From: Lucinisca nassula
Taxonomy: Eukaryota > Mollusca > Bivalvia > Lucinida > Lucinidae
Length of the DNA stretch: 64,000 bases
Assembly (NCBI GenBank): GCA_963580285.1
Contig: OY757011.1
Coordinates: 123,720,146 to 123,784,145 of the forward strand
Reading direction: 5' to 3'
Part shown: piece after piece, positions 1 to 12,182 of the stretch
How the letters are laid out: the number at the start of each line of letters is the position of its first letter
Position numbering within the stretch: position 1 is the first letter of the stretch
Made by a program: the position numbers and the translations under genes
Notes under the pieces: model-generated
Told to the model about the DNA's origin: nothing
What the model saw: only the letters and a program-made list of their open reading frames with translations
Databases searched by the model: none

Positions 1-189
1 GTTTTCTTTTTAGAAGTAGCTAGTATTCCAAATAAAGAAAGATGAAAGATGGATAGAGAGAAAAAGAGAACAGACAGAAGAAAAGAAAAGTATTTTAAAC
101 TGTACATGCACTTTAAAGTATTCTGCACCTCGCAAATGTATTACGGTAATGTACATGAATTGCCTAAAACATATATGTAACTAGAAATG

Positions 190-927
190 CGTCCACAGTA
201 CACAGATGCCCCTGTCTGATAATATGTTGATGTTAGTAGCAGCTGGTTAGTAGCTAAGTATGACCTTGAGCTTACCAGGGTCTTTCATGCAACAAATTGT
301 CTCATGATGTTTAACATTTCTGCCAAGTTATTTTCAAATTGATCCAGGAACAACAAAGGTATTCAGCAGACACAATTAAAAAAAGAGGTACCAACCTACG
401 CCTGAAACATCGACTTATGATTGTTAACATCTCTACAAAGTAATTGCCAAATCCATTCAGAATATAAACCAGACACAAGAAAAAGACAGCTTTCTTTACC
501 TTTGACTTCTAAGTATTACCTTGACCTTTGCAGTACCAAACTAGGTCTTGTGCACAACACATCGCCTCATGATGGTAAACATTTCTGCCAAGTTATTTCA
601 CAATCCAGGAAAGAAATAAGAAAGTTATTGACCCTGTTTAAGTTTTGGACCCTTTTTTGGACCTTTGACCTCTAAGTTTAAGTTCGACCTTGACCTTGGA
701 GGCAGGGGCATGGGGTTTTGCATGACACATATTGTATAATGATGGTTAACATTTCTGCCAAGTAATTCCAAAAGCCATCCAGAAATCAGACAGTTAATTG
801 ACCGTTTTTTTCTTTTGACCTTTGACCTCTAAGTATTGACTGTGTTTAAGTTTTGGACAAACATACAGACAGACAGGGGCAACAGTATAATGCCCTTCCA
901 CCATTCTACAAATGGCCGGGGCATAAA
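190..927 (+). mobile_element. Helentron-like remnant with tandem core
   Basis: Three or more degenerate copies of a core unit containing the phrase 'aacatttctgccaagttat' occur near 305, 580 and 745. Each is followed by strings of 'tgacctttgacct'. The right end has a 'gacagacagggg' stretch and then a GC hairpin (about 881-922) ending in 'ggccggggcataaaa', the same kind of terminus as other helentron-like elements here. The 5' end was not found. No coding capacity is credible. Confidence 0.5.
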
Positions 928-1336
928 AAGAGAAGTTGAACAAACTATATATAAGTGATGCAAGATGAAGATATTAAAGTAAAAAGTTACTTGTTAAGGA
1001 AGCCTACCGAAATTGTTCATGATTTTTGTTTGAATTGATGTTTAGCATATTCATCAACACTATTTAGGTCATGTTTAAACTTTCTTTTTCTTATCAATCT
1101 GGGGGATATTCTTTGTGCTACAGTATTTTCCAAGAGCAACATGGTAACTGAAAAATATTTTCAAAAATATTTCCTTCATATCCTTGGGGAGATGCCTTCA
1201 AACTGACACCCTATCATATTGTGCCCCCTACACCAGTTCACAAATCACTCAAATGACAGTACTTAAAAGAGCACATTTAATCTTTTATGCCCATTCCAAT
1301 AAGATGATAATATTATATAAGCTTTCAGTGGACAAT
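928..1336. other. Interspersed sequence, nothing recognised
   Basis: AT-rich sequence between two repeats. I see no ORF, RNA gene or recognisable repeat in it. Confidence 0.4.
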
Positions 1337-1638
1337 TTGTTTTGTTTAATTTGAGGTTTAACGTCCCCGTCAACACTGTAAAGGTCATTTTGGAGACATT
1401 GCTTCCAATTTTGTGGGACTTTTACCCGACATTGAGATGAAATGACATCTCAAGCCCTGTTGCCCGATGAAACCAATAGGATTTATTAGCATGGACGGTC
1501 CGCCTTGCACCGCGGTTCTTGGACAGGCTAAGATCCTATAAGCGGTTTACCAGTACTAGTGTGCAGGCCGAATTCAGCTCTGGGTGGAAGCATCATGCAG
1601 CCCATATATTTCTTCAAGTCCCTATGGGCGAGGGCCGT
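1337..1638 (-). mobile_element. SINE family C copy
   Basis: About 300 bp, also found at 38530-38805, split at 43881-47902, at 53400-53665 and at 57135-57430. In the sense direction (minus here) it ends in a purine/C tail of the 'tcaaacaaacaaac' type after 'gacggggacgttaaacctc'. No clear A or B box was found, so the SINE call rests on length, copy number, tail and the 15-bp target duplication around the 43.9-kb copy. Confidence 0.6.
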
Positions 1639-1669
1639 TTCAGTGGTTAAAAGTATTTGCTTTGTTTAA

Positions 1670-1894
1670 TCCATTGTATACTAGAGGACTCTTCCAATGC
1701 TATATGTTGGACAAGTCCATTTGTTATACAAGGGGTGTCACGCCTATTTTTTCATTTTTTTATTCTATTTTTGACAAATAAAAACTGTTAGCAAAAAGTG
1801 CTGGCCCTGGTCAGATGCTGCGTTCTGCGACATCTGATCTGGGCCTGCACTGTTTGCCAAGGTACCCCTATATGGGTTTCCCACATGCAATGGG
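1670..1894. mobile_element. piggyBac-like MITE, TTAA target
   Basis: A 225-bp element flanked on both sides by TTAA (1666-1669 and 1895-1898). Its ends form a short inverted repeat, 'tccattgtat' against 'catgcaatggg'. A second copy lies at 21472-21685. TTAA duplication and termini starting with C/T-C-C are typical of piggyBac-type transposons (family knowledge). It has no transposase, so any mobility would have been in trans. Confidence 0.65.
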
Positions 1895-1924
1895 TTAATG
1901 AATGTCCGACTGTATGGTTTTTGT

Positions 1925-2095
1925 TTGTTTGTATTGGAGTTTAACGGCCCAGTCAATACTATTTAGGTCATTTTTGAGCCGGTCAGTTTACCTATCAACA
2001 CTTTCCTGGGCAGGCTTATACGTAAGCGGTTAACCAGTACAGTGCACATTCTTTCGCCAGAAACTGACAACTGCCCTTCTTGAATCAGCGGATCC
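1925..2095 (-). mobile_element. SINE family A, 3' part
   Basis: Antisense match to the full SINE A copy at 2540-2859. It runs from the tail ('ttgtttgtattggagttta') through the block ending 'cttcttgaatcagcgg'. It is 5'-truncated and lacks the tRNA-like head. Confidence 0.65.
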
Positions 2096-2139
2096 GACTG
2101 TATGGTACGTCTTAAATTAGGATCTGATGCTAAGAGTAA

Positions 2140-2460
2140 AAATTCTTCATAGTGTAGTTTATATTTTCCTGTCCTTTGGGATCATTGATTACATTGTTGA
2201 ATTTTGAAAATATTTGAGGGTCACTGATAAGGCCTTATTGGCCGAGTGAGTGAGTGTTTGAGTTTTACGTCCCACCAAAGCCAAGGTCATACGGAGCCGG
2301 GACATAGGTTTTAAAGACTCATCCGAAAGTCTGGAGAAGCCCGGGATCGATCCTGCGATCCCTGGTTTACAAGGCGAGTAGCGTAACCACTTTACCACGG
2401 AGGCTTCACCTTATTGGCCGAAACTAGCTAGTCTGGCCCAGAAGGTATGTACACTCCATA
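2140..2460 (+). repeat. Divergent copy of the 383-bp repeat family, split by a SINE
   Basis: The phrases 'gggtcactgataaggc', 'ttattggccgaaact' and 'cctttgggatcattg' match the tandem 383-bp units at 16966-17990. It is interrupted at 2246-2408 by a SINE D insertion. Confidence 0.45.
2246..2408 (-). mobile_element. SINE family D (tRNA-derived)
   Basis: A 163-bp insertion flanked by a 13-bp direct repeat 'ccttattggccga' (2233-2245 and 2409-2421), read as the target-site duplication. On the minus strand the head shows a box A-like 'tggtaaagtgg' and a box B-like 'gggatcgatccc', as in tRNA-derived pol III promoters. Other copies lie at 12183-12336 and 61022-61183. Confidence 0.7.
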
Positions 2461-2539
2461 TTTTCCAGTTCTGTGGTGTTTTCCTTGCTTCTAAAGGATA
2501 ACCCTCTAGAACATATTCATGTATGTACAAGTCTTTATT

Positions 2540-2859
2540 GCCGACCTTTGTAGCTCAGTCGGATGCGCGTCTGACTGGTGATCAGGAGGATGCGGGTTCG
2601 ATACTTACCGCCGTACCGGGGTCGGCAACATTCTTTCGTGGAGATAGATCATGAAATCTTTTCTATGGTCATTCTCTCCCTTCCCCTGATTCAAGAAGGG
2701 CAGTTGTCAGTTTCTGGCGAAAGGATGTGCACTGTACTGGTTAACTGCTTACGTACAAGCCTGCCCACAAAACAGGGGGATAGGTAAACTGACCGGCTCA
2801 AAAATGACCTAAAATAGTGTTGACTGGGCTGTTAAACTCCAATACAAACAAACAAACGC
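2540..2859 (+). mobile_element. SINE family A, full length (tRNA-derived)
   Basis: A 320-bp element with a tRNA-like head (about 2542-2608): box A 'tagctcagtcgg' and box B 'gggttcgatac'. A body region is followed by the tail 'caatacaaacaaacaaac'. A 7-bp repeat 'ctttatt' flanks it (2533-2539 and 2860-2866). Pol III transcription is inferred from the boxes. It is not a functional tRNA gene because the acceptor stem does not close properly and the sequence runs on into the SINE body. Confidence 0.75.
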
Positions 2860-2866
2860 CTTTATT

Positions 2867-3237
2867 ATCCCGGCGTATTTCGAAGAAAAAACAAGGATCG
2901 TGTATTACCCCCGTCCATCCGACCATCTTGATGTCCGTCTATCCGTTATGTCCCACCATTTCTCCCACATCGTTTACTCTAGAATCTCAAAACTGTCACA
3001 GCCTAAAGCTCTATGGCTAAGGACTAAAGCAACATATTCAGTATAGAAACTCCAATCTTACAAAATAAAAGGGAAAATAAAAAAATGAAGTTGACAGGTA
3101 AGTTTCCTTTTGTTCTATTTTTTGTACTTCCATTTTCAAACACGCTAAGAAACAAGTGTTTTCATTGGCTAATGCCCCTGTGCAAGAGTGTAGCCAATAA
3201 ATTCCATCCTTACTAGGTACACACCACACCAAAAATG
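2867..3237. other. Intergenic sequence, nothing recognised
   Basis: No repeat, RNA or coding signal seen beyond short chance ORFs. Confidence 0.4.
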
Positions 3238-5526
3238 AACTAGAGCTGTCAGAGGATCTGACTATAGCCCCGCTTCAGCGCTGTCAGAGAAGAAAGTTAT
3301 TTAAGCTGCAGAGAAAACAGTTATGAACAAGAAATAACTGTTGAAAATTTTACATTATCTGGAAAAACTCTAAGAGTTGTGAGCCCTTGTCCCTCATTTC
3401 AATGAGCATGATACATTACCAGAATGTCCATGTTTATACTAAAGGAGCAGTCCCTATAAGGCCCGTTTTATGGCCCCTTTAGATTTTCTTTAAACTTTGC
3501 AGACTCAACATGGGATGTATTAGCTGTAATGTGGTGAAATTTCAGATCCGCAGATTTAATGGTATTGGCTCTATGAGCAACCAAAGTGGGTGGGGTAATT
3601 CTACCCCATTGAGAGACCTGTGGCTCTTACGCTATTATCTCTAGCACAAAGTATCTTGGCAAGTGGGTCTTTTTAGCATTGTTTAGACCTTTATAGATGT
3701 TAAACATAATGCATATGTTTTTGTGGAAAAATTCTTCACTTTACCATTATACTCACTTATAAGTCGTACCTAAATTTCAGCTAAATTTACTGACCGTCTT
3801 TACGCAAAACCACAACATAAGTTTATTTCCAAAGCTACTGCAAAGGTACTTGACAGGGATAATAAGAATATAATAGGCATTGCCAAATTATGAGCATTTC
3901 TTTCTTCTGTAATTACTTATAGAGTTATCTGCCCCTGAATCCAGTACTAGACATATTTTCTGTCATATTTAAAATCTATTGATATATGGCAAAAGAATTC
4001 TTCAAAAGAGTCAAAAACTCAGCACACAATGATTTTCTGTCGATCTTATGAAGCTATTAGGTGATTTGTACATATTTTATTTGATAATGACTTAAAGAAT
4101 ATGGGTGGGTTAAATACACCCCTTTGCTATTTCTTCTGCAAAAATTCCTTGCTTTTGTCAACTCATCTTCATAAATCTATCTTACTGCCAATTTAGATGA
4201 AGTTAGAAAAAACGAAGCTTTCTCATAATCTTTAGAATAAGTCTCCTTTTAGGTCATACTTACCTATAACATTGAAATAATACTGGACTTAATAAATCTT
4301 GCATTACATCACAGCATTTATTTTGAAGCTTTTCTGTTGATTTTACATGTATTTGGAACTGCAGCCAAAATGGTTAGTAGAAAATTGTGGTTCATCTTGT
4401 CCAGATTCCAGAGCAGTTTTAGGCTTCATATATGATTTCAGGTAAACCAAAAAATGATTGCTTGTAGAGCCCTTCAAGCACATGCTTACTCAGTCCCTTC
4501 ACTTGTATATCATTTTGGAGCCTTCAGTAGTCTCTGACCTTTGATCCTGGTACTCTTTGAGCCTTTCATTTAACTCTGGACACCACATACATGGTCAACC
4601 AACTGGTAGGTGTTGTTTTTATGAATTTACCTATCAAGTGATTTCGACAGCCAGTCTTCAATAGATTATCAGCTTTGGCTGACCAACAACTGCTTAGGGA
4701 TTTCACAGGAAGCAGAGTCACTACACAGATCCTGATTTAGACAAAGACAGTTATGGTAGCAATCCAGTAAACGAAACAAGCATTCAATATTTTACACCTG
4801 AACCCATAATGATGGTTGGCTGGACATAGAGGGTCCTCCATCCCACTGGTAGTCTGTGCTACTGACCATTCTAAGGCAGTGGTTTTGATGTGGTTCATGT
4901 AATACTTGGGCTTGTTGATGTCTCCTTTGTGTGTTACATTTGCTGTGTGTCTTTTGTTTCACATTTTAATCACCCCTTATGAGGAAGAAATTGTTGCACT
5001 CCAAGTGTCTTTGGCTGCATCTATGACGTGGTCTATGTGAGCTCTGTATGTGATCTCTATTAAGTTTAGCGTCTGTTCTATATTGTGTCTAAAGAAACTT
5101 AAGTACCAGAGTACATATGCTATATGTGCACAGCAACCAACTGTGCGTGTCCCCACTTCGGCACCGACAGTATCACCCACTAATGGGATTTAGTCCTTGA
5201 CTGCACTCGATCAATAAACTATTACGTTTTACTGGAAGTATGCCTGGAAAGAAATTGGGCATAAATATACCTTCCTTCTCTTTATGCATCAAGATTTCAT
5301 ACTGCCCGTTCTCATCGAAATGCTCATCTGTGTAACACTGAGCTTATTGTAGCTGATATATGCCCATGCTCAAATCCCTAAGCTCATTTTCAGCTAGCTG
5401 ATGAAACTTCTAAATCTGCATCCTGCACCTTTTTCCCATTTGCCAAGTTTTTTATCCCAATCTTATTTTAGTACTTTGCCACGCAGCTTGTTAGGACTTT
5501 TCGCCAATGCCATTATTCTTTTGGTG

Positions 5527-5592
5527 GCCGGATTGGAACCAAGCACCTTTCGATTGTACGTCGAACGCACTAGCCACTGCGGTATCAAGGCT
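5527..5592 (-). mobile_element. tRNA-derived SINE head or tRNA pseudogene
   Basis: The minus strand reads as a tRNA-like stretch with a box A region 'taccgcagtggctagtgcg' and box B 'ggttccaatcc' at tRNA-like spacing. There is no clean acceptor stem, so it is more likely a SINE head than a working tRNA gene. The downstream body could extend to about 5400. Confidence 0.5.
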
Positions 5593-5653
5593 ATATACTT
5601 TTAATAGAATGTGATGTATAGCAAAAGAATAAATATGAAACCTCATGTAAAAA

Positions 5654-6561
5654 CAAGATGTGTTTGTGAAACACTGATGCCCCCCCCCCCCCCCCCCCCC
5701 CACCGGATAGCGCATGTTTAATATGAAAGCAGTATCACTAAGCAATTGAAAAAATGGCCAATGTTCAAGTCTTGAAAAGTAGGTCAAGGTCACAAGGTAA
5801 ACATTATGAGATCATTGGAAAGGTCTTGTGACATAGAATGCACAAGTGAAATAAGAAAGCCATATCACTTATCAATTGAAAGTTATGGTCAATGTTAAAG
5901 TTTTTAAAAAGGAGGTGAAATGTCAAGGTAAAGGTCATGAGGTCAAAAATTATGGTACCACTGGAAAGGACTTGTGAAAAAGAATGCACATGTGAAATAT
6001 GAAAGCCCTATCACTTACCAATCTAAAGTTATGAACTATGTTAAAGTTTTTAAAAAGTAGGTCAAATGTCAAGGTGAAGGCCACGAGGTCAACAGTTATA
6101 GTACCACTAGATAGGTCTTGTGACAAGGAATGCACATGTGAAATATTGAAGCCGTACCACTTACCAATCGAAAGTTATGGCCAATGTTAAAGTGTTTAAA
6201 AAGTATGTCAAATGTCAAGGTCACGAGATCAAAAATTATGGTACTACTAGAAAGGTCTTGTGACAAGGAATGCACATGTGAAATATGAAAGCCCTGTCAC
6301 TTACCAATCGAAAGTTATGGCCAATGTTAATGTTTTTAAAAGTTTTGAAAAAAGTAGGTCAAAGTCAAGGTCAAGGTTTCGAGATAAAAAATTATGGTAC
6401 CACCGGAAAGGTCTTGTTATAAGGTATATACATGTGAAATATGAAAGCTCTATCTATAACCATTCAAAAATTATGCCCAGTGTTAAGGGTTTTGTAGGTA
6501 GACAAACAGACAGACAGATCAAAAACTATTTGCTCCCTGAATCTCGATTCCGGGGGCATAA
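5654..6561 (+). mobile_element. Helentron-like element with ~145-bp core units
   Basis: Starts 'caagatgtgtttgtgaaaca' with a subterminal run of C (5680-5701) preceded by 'gatg'. Ends 'gattccgggggcataa', so the 5' 'tgccccc' is complementary to the 3' 'gggggca'. The core has about five units of 140-155 bp, marked by 'aaggtcttgtgac' near 5819, 5965, 6112, 6252 and 6407. It is inserted inside the long-TIR element. Confidence 0.6.
5680..5701 (+). repeat. Poly-C tract (22 nt)
   Basis: Uninterrupted C run in the 5' part of the helentron-like element. It is probably an expansion of that family's 'tgccccc' subterminal motif. Length may be unreliable because of sequencing slippage. Confidence 0.9.
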
Positions 6562-8910
6562 TAGGTGTTGTCATCCAATCAAAGATCATTTTTTATTGCT
6601 AGATATTTCTGGTGTAACGAATGTGAACAACTATTGTTTCAACCATCAATTATAGTAAGCGCTAGTTCTTACTCTTCACTGGTATGATTTATGAAGATGA
6701 ATTGACATAAAGCAAATGATTTTTTGCAGTCGAAATAGCAAAGGGGTGTATTTAACCCACCCATATTGTTTTTAGTCATTATCAAATAAAATATGTACAA
6801 ATCACCTAATAGCTTCATAAGATCGACAGAAAACCATTGTTTGCTGAGTTTTTGACTGTTTTGAAGAATTCTTTTGGCATATATTTTTAGATTTTAAATA
6901 TTACAGAAAATATTTCAAAAGCTGTATTCAGGGGCAGATAACTCTATAAGTAATTACAGAAGAAAGAAATGCTCATAATTTGGCAATGCCTATTGAATCT
7001 CAATTATCCCTGTCGAGTACCATTGCAATAGCGTTGGAAATAAACTTACGTTGTGGTTTTGCGTAAGGACGGTCAGTAAATTTAGCTGAAATTTAGGTAC
7101 AACATATAAGTGAGTATAATGGTAAAGTGAAGCATTTTTCCACAAAAACATATACATTATGTTTAACATCTATAAAGGTCTAAACAATACTAAAAAGACC
7201 CACTTGCCAGGATGCTTTGTGCTAGAGATAATAGCGTAAGAACCACATGTGTCTCCATGGGGTAGAATTACCCCACCCACTTTGATTGCTCAAAGAGCCA
7301 ATGCCATTACATCTGCGGGTCTGAAATTTCACCACATTACAGCAAATACATCTTATATTGAGTTTGCAAAGTTTAAAGAAAATCGAAAGGGGCCATAAAA
7401 TGGGCCTTATAGGGACTGCTCCTTTCATCTTCCATTTTTCAATGTTCAAAGGGTAATAACTCCTAAAGTAGGCAAATCAGAGTCAGGGTTCCTGCGCTAT
7501 GCACATTGTCTCATGGTGCTTTACACTTGTGTGAAGTGTCATGAAAATATCTCAAATGGTTTGTGAGTTATGGAGCCCACACAGTCAAAATTGCCTTTTT
7601 AAATGTTCAAAGGGCAATAACTCCTAAAGCAGGCAAACCAGAGTTATGGTTCCTGCACTCTGCACATCATCTCAAGGTGCTTTTCATTTATTTGAAGTTT
7701 CATGAAAATATCAGAAAAGGTTATGGAGCGGACATAGTTAAAATTGCCATTTTTTAATATTCAAAAGCCTATACATGTAACTGAAAAAGTAGACAATCCA
7801 GAGTTTGGGTTCCTGCGCTCTGCACACGTAATATGGTGCTTTACATTTGTGTGAAGTTTCATAAAATTATCTCAAACAGTTTTTGAGTTATCGAGCAAAG
7901 ACGGCTAAAATTGATATTTTTCAATATTCAAAGGGAAATAACTCAAAAATTAGGCAATCCAGAGTTATGGTTCCTGCACTCTGTACACCATCTCATGGTG
8001 TTTAATGTTTGTGTGAAGTTTCATGAAAATATGTGAATGGGTTTTAAAGTTATGGAGCGGACACGAAAATTGTTAACAGACACAGACAGACACACAGACA
8101 GACACACAGAAAATACGAAAACCAGAGTTATGGTTCTTGCGCTCTGCACATTGTCTCATAGTGCTTAACATTTGTGTGAAGTTTCATGAAATTATCTCAA
8201 ACGGTTTTCGAGTTATGAAGCGGACACTGTTAAAATTGCCATTTTTCAATGTTCAAAGGGCAATAACTCCAAAAATAAGCAATGCAGAGTTATGGTTCCT
8301 GCCCTGCACATCGTCTCATAGTGCTTAACATTTGTGTGAAGTTTCCTAAAAATATCTCAAACGGTTTTCGAGTTATGAAGCGGACACAATTAAAATTGTC
8401 ATTTTTCAATGTTCAAAGGGCAATAACTCCAAAAGTAGGCAATCCACAGTTATAATTCCTTTGCTCTGCACATTGTCTTATGGTGTTTAACATTTGTGTG
8501 AAGTTTCATGAAAATATGTTAAGCAGATACAAAGTTATGGAGCCAACACAAATTAACGGAATCACTGAATTACGGAAAATGTTCAAAGGGCAATAACTCC
8601 AAAAGTAGGCAATCCACAGTTATAAATCCTTCGCTCTGCACATTGTCTTATGGTGTTTAACATTTGTGTGAAGTTTCATGAAAATATGTTAAGCAGATAC
8701 AAAGTTATGGAGCCAACACAAATTAACGGAATCACGGAATTACGGAATGACAGAAGGACATGGCAAATCCAATATAGCCCCACTTTTTCAAAGCGGGGCT
8801 ATAATAAAGACACACACCGCAGGGCAATCATGTTTGGCAATTATATGACAGGGATTAACAATAGTGTCATAATTGAACAGTTATAAATACATAGATGGTT
8901 GGTCTCTTAA

Positions 8911-9115
8911 CCCTTGTCCTGCTGAGCCCGGATATGCCTTTTCTTTGAAACAATGTAGTTCCAGATCAGATGGCTTCTGAAGAAGCCATCTGATCAGGAT
9001 CTACATTGTTTGCCATTCAGGTTGTGAATTTGTTGTAATAATTTGCATCAAGTAATCTGATTGGTTGATAATCGGTAGCAGGTGTGGCATATATGAATAT
9101 TCAGCAGGACAAGGG
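8911..9115. mobile_element. piggyBac-like MITE with perfect 15-bp TIR
   Basis: A 205-bp element with TTAA on both sides (8907-8910 and 9116-9119). Its terminal inverted repeats are perfect over 15 bp: 'cccttgtcctgctga' and its complement. An internal palindrome near 8955-9010 pairs 'gatcagatggcttc' with 'gaagccatctgatc'. A degraded relative is at 30730-30919. Family assignment follows from the TTAA target and CCC termini. Confidence 0.8.
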
Positions 9116-9119
9116 TTAA

Positions 9120-9583
9120 TTGCCGACAAAGCGGGACAGTGCAGCAATTATTGTGATTTATTTACTGGTCCAGCTTTACCATATTTATGGACTCAAAAGA
9201 CTGACAATTGTGGACGATTTTTTGCACTTCCTTGACCAGGCATTGCAAGGACAAAGTGCACCTGACCGGTTTGATTTCGGACTTGTCCCATGCGGCTGGG
9301 CAATGGATTTGTCAGTCCCTGTGATGATATACGCTGCAACTGTAACTACTGGTACTAATGCTTTGCCCTCAATATTATGCACATTTAACTCTAGCAAGAC
9401 CTGACAAATCCAAGTTTCAGCCATTTGCCAAGCAGTCCACAGCAGCTTCAAAATGGATCTGAATAACAATATTCACTATATATAGTCGGTACATTTTTTC
9501 TAGGAAAGTGAAACAAAAATAACCTGCCCAACCAAACTTGGGGCTTGTCCCATACACATATATAGAGGCAATGAATTTTTCAC
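9120..9583. other. Presumed intron of the SR-repeat gene
   Basis: This lies directly downstream (minus strand) of the SR exon's splice donor. Two overlapping antisense ORFs of 94 codons here show no recognisable domain and I treat them as chance. Confidence 0.4.
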
Positions 9584-9589
9584 ACTCAC

Positions 9590-10930
9590 CATCTTCATCA
9601 GAGGAATTATCACTGGCTCTGCTAGTACCTGGCTTTGGACTTCCAATTCTTGGGCCTGGTGCTCCTTCACACGGTGGTGTCATGCTGTCAAAGTGACCTA
9701 CTTCTGGTTCTGAATCAGAATCTTCTACATCCTCATTCCAAAATGGTGTTTTGTAAGACTTTTTCTTGCGTTTCTTCTTTGTTCTCTTTGACAGTTTAGG
9801 TTTTTCCAAATTTTCATCAGTGGATTTCCTAGAAAGTGGTGATCTGCTCCTAGATTTCCTTGAAACTGAAAATCTGTTCTTAGATTCACTTGGACATGGA
9901 GATCTACTCCTGGATTTTCTTTGCGGTGATTTGCTTTTGGATATGTTTGACTGTGGAGATCTGCTTTTTGTTTCATCCAACATGGGAGATTTACTCATAG
10001 GTTTTCCTGCTTCTTCATTGGTAGATTTCCTGGAAAGTGGAGATCTGCTCCTAGGTTTTTTAGCAAGAGGAGAACTGCTTCTAAACACTACTGGTTCTTC
10101 TTTATTTGACTTCCCTGAAGATGGGGACATACATATTGATGTCCTTGAAAGAGGAGATCTGCTCCTGTAATTCTTTGAAAGAGGAGACCTGCTCTTTGAT
10201 TTCCTGGAATGATCAGATCTGCTCCTAGATTGGGATCTGCTTCTTGGTTTCCCTGGAGAAAGAGAACTACTGCTAGCCTCCTCTGCTTCTCCATTATCCG
10301 ATGTACTTGAAAGAAGGGATTTGCTCCCAGACTGCCTCATTAGTGGAGATCTGCTCCTAGTTTTCGCTGAAACTGGAGACCTGCTCCATGTCATTTTTGG
10401 AAGAGGCGATCTGCTCCTAGATCTTTTACTATGTTGAGATCTACTCCTGGATTTCCTAGAATGTGGTGATCTGCTCTTATTTGTTCTTGGAAGTGGTGAT
10501 CTGCTCCCAGATTTTCTTCTATGTTGGAATTTACTAGATCTCCTTGAATGGGGTGATCTGCTTAAATTTGTTCTTGGAAGCGGTGATTTGCTCCCAGATT
10601 TTCTTCTATGTTCAGATCTACCAGATTCTCTTTTATGTGGGGATCTACTTCTAGATTTCCTTAAAAGAGGAGATCTGCTGCTGGATTTTCTTCTTTGTTG
10701 AGATCTCCTCCTAGATTTCCTTGATACAGGGGATCTACTCCTAGAATTCCTTAAAAGTTCAGATCCATTCTTGAATGCATGAGTTGATGTTTCTTCCTGT
10801 CTTTCTTCGGCAGAATAGACTTCCTGTCTTTCTTCGGCAGACAAGACAGGATCAATTGTTCTTTCATCAAGAGGATGGTAATCTTCTTGCTGGCTGCTAA
10901 GAGTTTTAACAGCATTGTTATTCCTCGACT
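9590..10930 (-). CDS. Serine/arginine-repeat nuclear protein, large internal exon
   Basis: This internal exon encodes 446 full codons, mostly degenerate repeats of the type RKSRSRSP/LSRKSRSRSP, then a basic KKRKKK stretch, an acidic segment (DVEDSDSEPE) and a Ser/Pro-rich end. On the minus strand the acceptor is a long pyrimidine tract ending 'ttgcag' (AG at 10931-10932), and the donor is 'gatg|gtgagt' (9584-9589). Acceptor and donor both leave one-third codons that match: the exon starts with two bases (phase 1 intron) and ends after one. RS-rich proteins commonly work in nuclear speckles and pre-mRNA splicing (family knowledge); no RRM or kinase domain is visible, so the exact role is unknown. 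It resembles SRRM-like proteins only in composition. The DNA repeats ('gatctgctcct' on the plus strand) suggest expansion by internal duplication. Confidence 0.8.
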
Positions 10931-10949
10931 CTGCAACTTAAGAAGAAAG

Positions 10950-12180
10950 GACAGAAAAGAAATAGAAAGACAGAGGAAAGTTAAGAAAAAAGAAAAAGTG
11001 ACATAGCAGAGAGATGACAATAGAGGACAGAGGTGACAAAACTTCTTACAGAGACAAAGTTGTATGATTTGTTTACTGAATGGCATTTTTATTCATTTCA
11101 TTTTTATTCTTTATATATACTGTAACTCTGTATGTATCCTGAAAGAAAACACACAGGTATACAGGCATATACAGGAAACATATTGCATGACCACTGACCA
11201 GTTGAATCAGTAATCAGCCTTTTTAATTTCTCCTTTTGAAGTGGATATTAGCCAGCAATGCAGATTTGGTATTGACCTCTGTAACCAAATGAGTCGACTA
11301 CATGTATGTTTATAAACTAAAGATTTAAGAAGCTATTAGACACCTGAAATTTGATAAATAAATTAATAATATCTTTCCAAACACACATTCAAATAAGAAT
11401 TCTACTGAGACTATGCCATGCCTGTGGGAGCTACTCTGACTTACAAATTAGGGCCAACTCTTTTGCTTGTTTGTATTGGGAGTTTAATAGCCCAGTCAAC
11501 ACTATATACACTACAGTCATGGAAATCTTAATATCTCCCACGTTCATGCGTGACGAATTTCGAATGTCACGTGACACTTTCTAGTGTGGGTTTTCAGCAG
11601 AGCAAACCTGGAACTAGCGTTGAGAACAAATGTGAGCTCGCAGAATGCGAGCGTGATCGTGAGCGTGAAAAAGATTAATGATACGCGAAGAGGATTTTTT
11701 CTCTCTCCTTTTGCGGGAAACAATGAACCGTTGTTTGTGCTACTTTAATTTCATTTTGCATGCATGGGAGTAATTGTCACATATACACATGATCTTAGAC
11801 AATTTTGTTTTTAGGCTGTATTCCCGATGAAGAATATCAGCATGGACGGCCAGAGATGCATGTATAATCCCGCCTCTTGCATTACACTGTTGGCAGCAAA
11901 GCGCTTGCTTCGCATGCACTGTAATATTTTTTGCCGCGAAAGGAAAACAATATGAAACACATTGCCCAAACATCTTGACCCTGACAATGCTTGTCCCTTA
12001 TGGTTTATTACTGTTGCCTGAAGATAAGTTGACAGTGACGTAAAAGAGTAAACCATCACAGGTAGGTTTTACAGGTTGTACCATATCATTATCACACCCT
12101 TCATTGGTTCGCAAGACAGATTGTACCTTAATTATTATCGTAACCGAAGCGTCGTTACCTTTTGACAACAGTGGATAGTT
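10950..12180. other. Intronic sequence with a short SINE A fragment
   Basis: Mostly non-repetitive within this window. The only repeat I recognise is a 41-bp piece of SINE A (11466-11506, antisense). No coding signal. Confidence 0.4.
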
Positions 12181-12182
12181 TG

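Larger units (their letters stand above)
3441..7424. mobile_element. DNA element with ~740-bp terminal inverted repeats
   Basis: The left arm 3441-4177 is mirrored by the right arm 6686-7424, starting 'aaaggagcagtccctataag' at each end. The arms are clearly alignable over their whole length with scattered substitutions and small indels. The 2.5-kb centre has no transposase I can recognise. It contains a tRNA-derived SINE head and another helentron-like element. No target duplication was identified. Superfamily unknown; very long TIRs occur in MULE-type and other DNA transposons. Confidence 0.7.
3238..8805 (+). mobile_element. Helentron-like element, split by a long-TIR element
   Basis: The 5' end (about 3238-3280) holds 'gactatagccccgcttcag'. 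The 3' end (about 8775-8805) holds a hairpin, 'atagcccc' against 'gcggggctat'. The 5' motif is the reverse complement of the hairpin arm, as in non-autonomous Helentrons. The core from about 7435 to 8750 has some eight units of 160-180 bp, each with 'caaagggcaataactcc' and 'gtgtgaagtttcatgaaa'. The last two (about 8400-8580 and 8581-8757) are nearly identical. A 4-kb element (3441-7424) interrupts it. That the two flanks form one element is inferred. Confidence 0.55.

Noticed and set aside
2542..2608. tRNA gene
   Set aside because: Box A and B are present, but the sequence continues into a SINE body with a tail and target duplication.
9120..9469. Two overlapping 94-codon ORFs
   Set aside because: They are antisense to each other, without recognisable similarity, inside a presumed intron.
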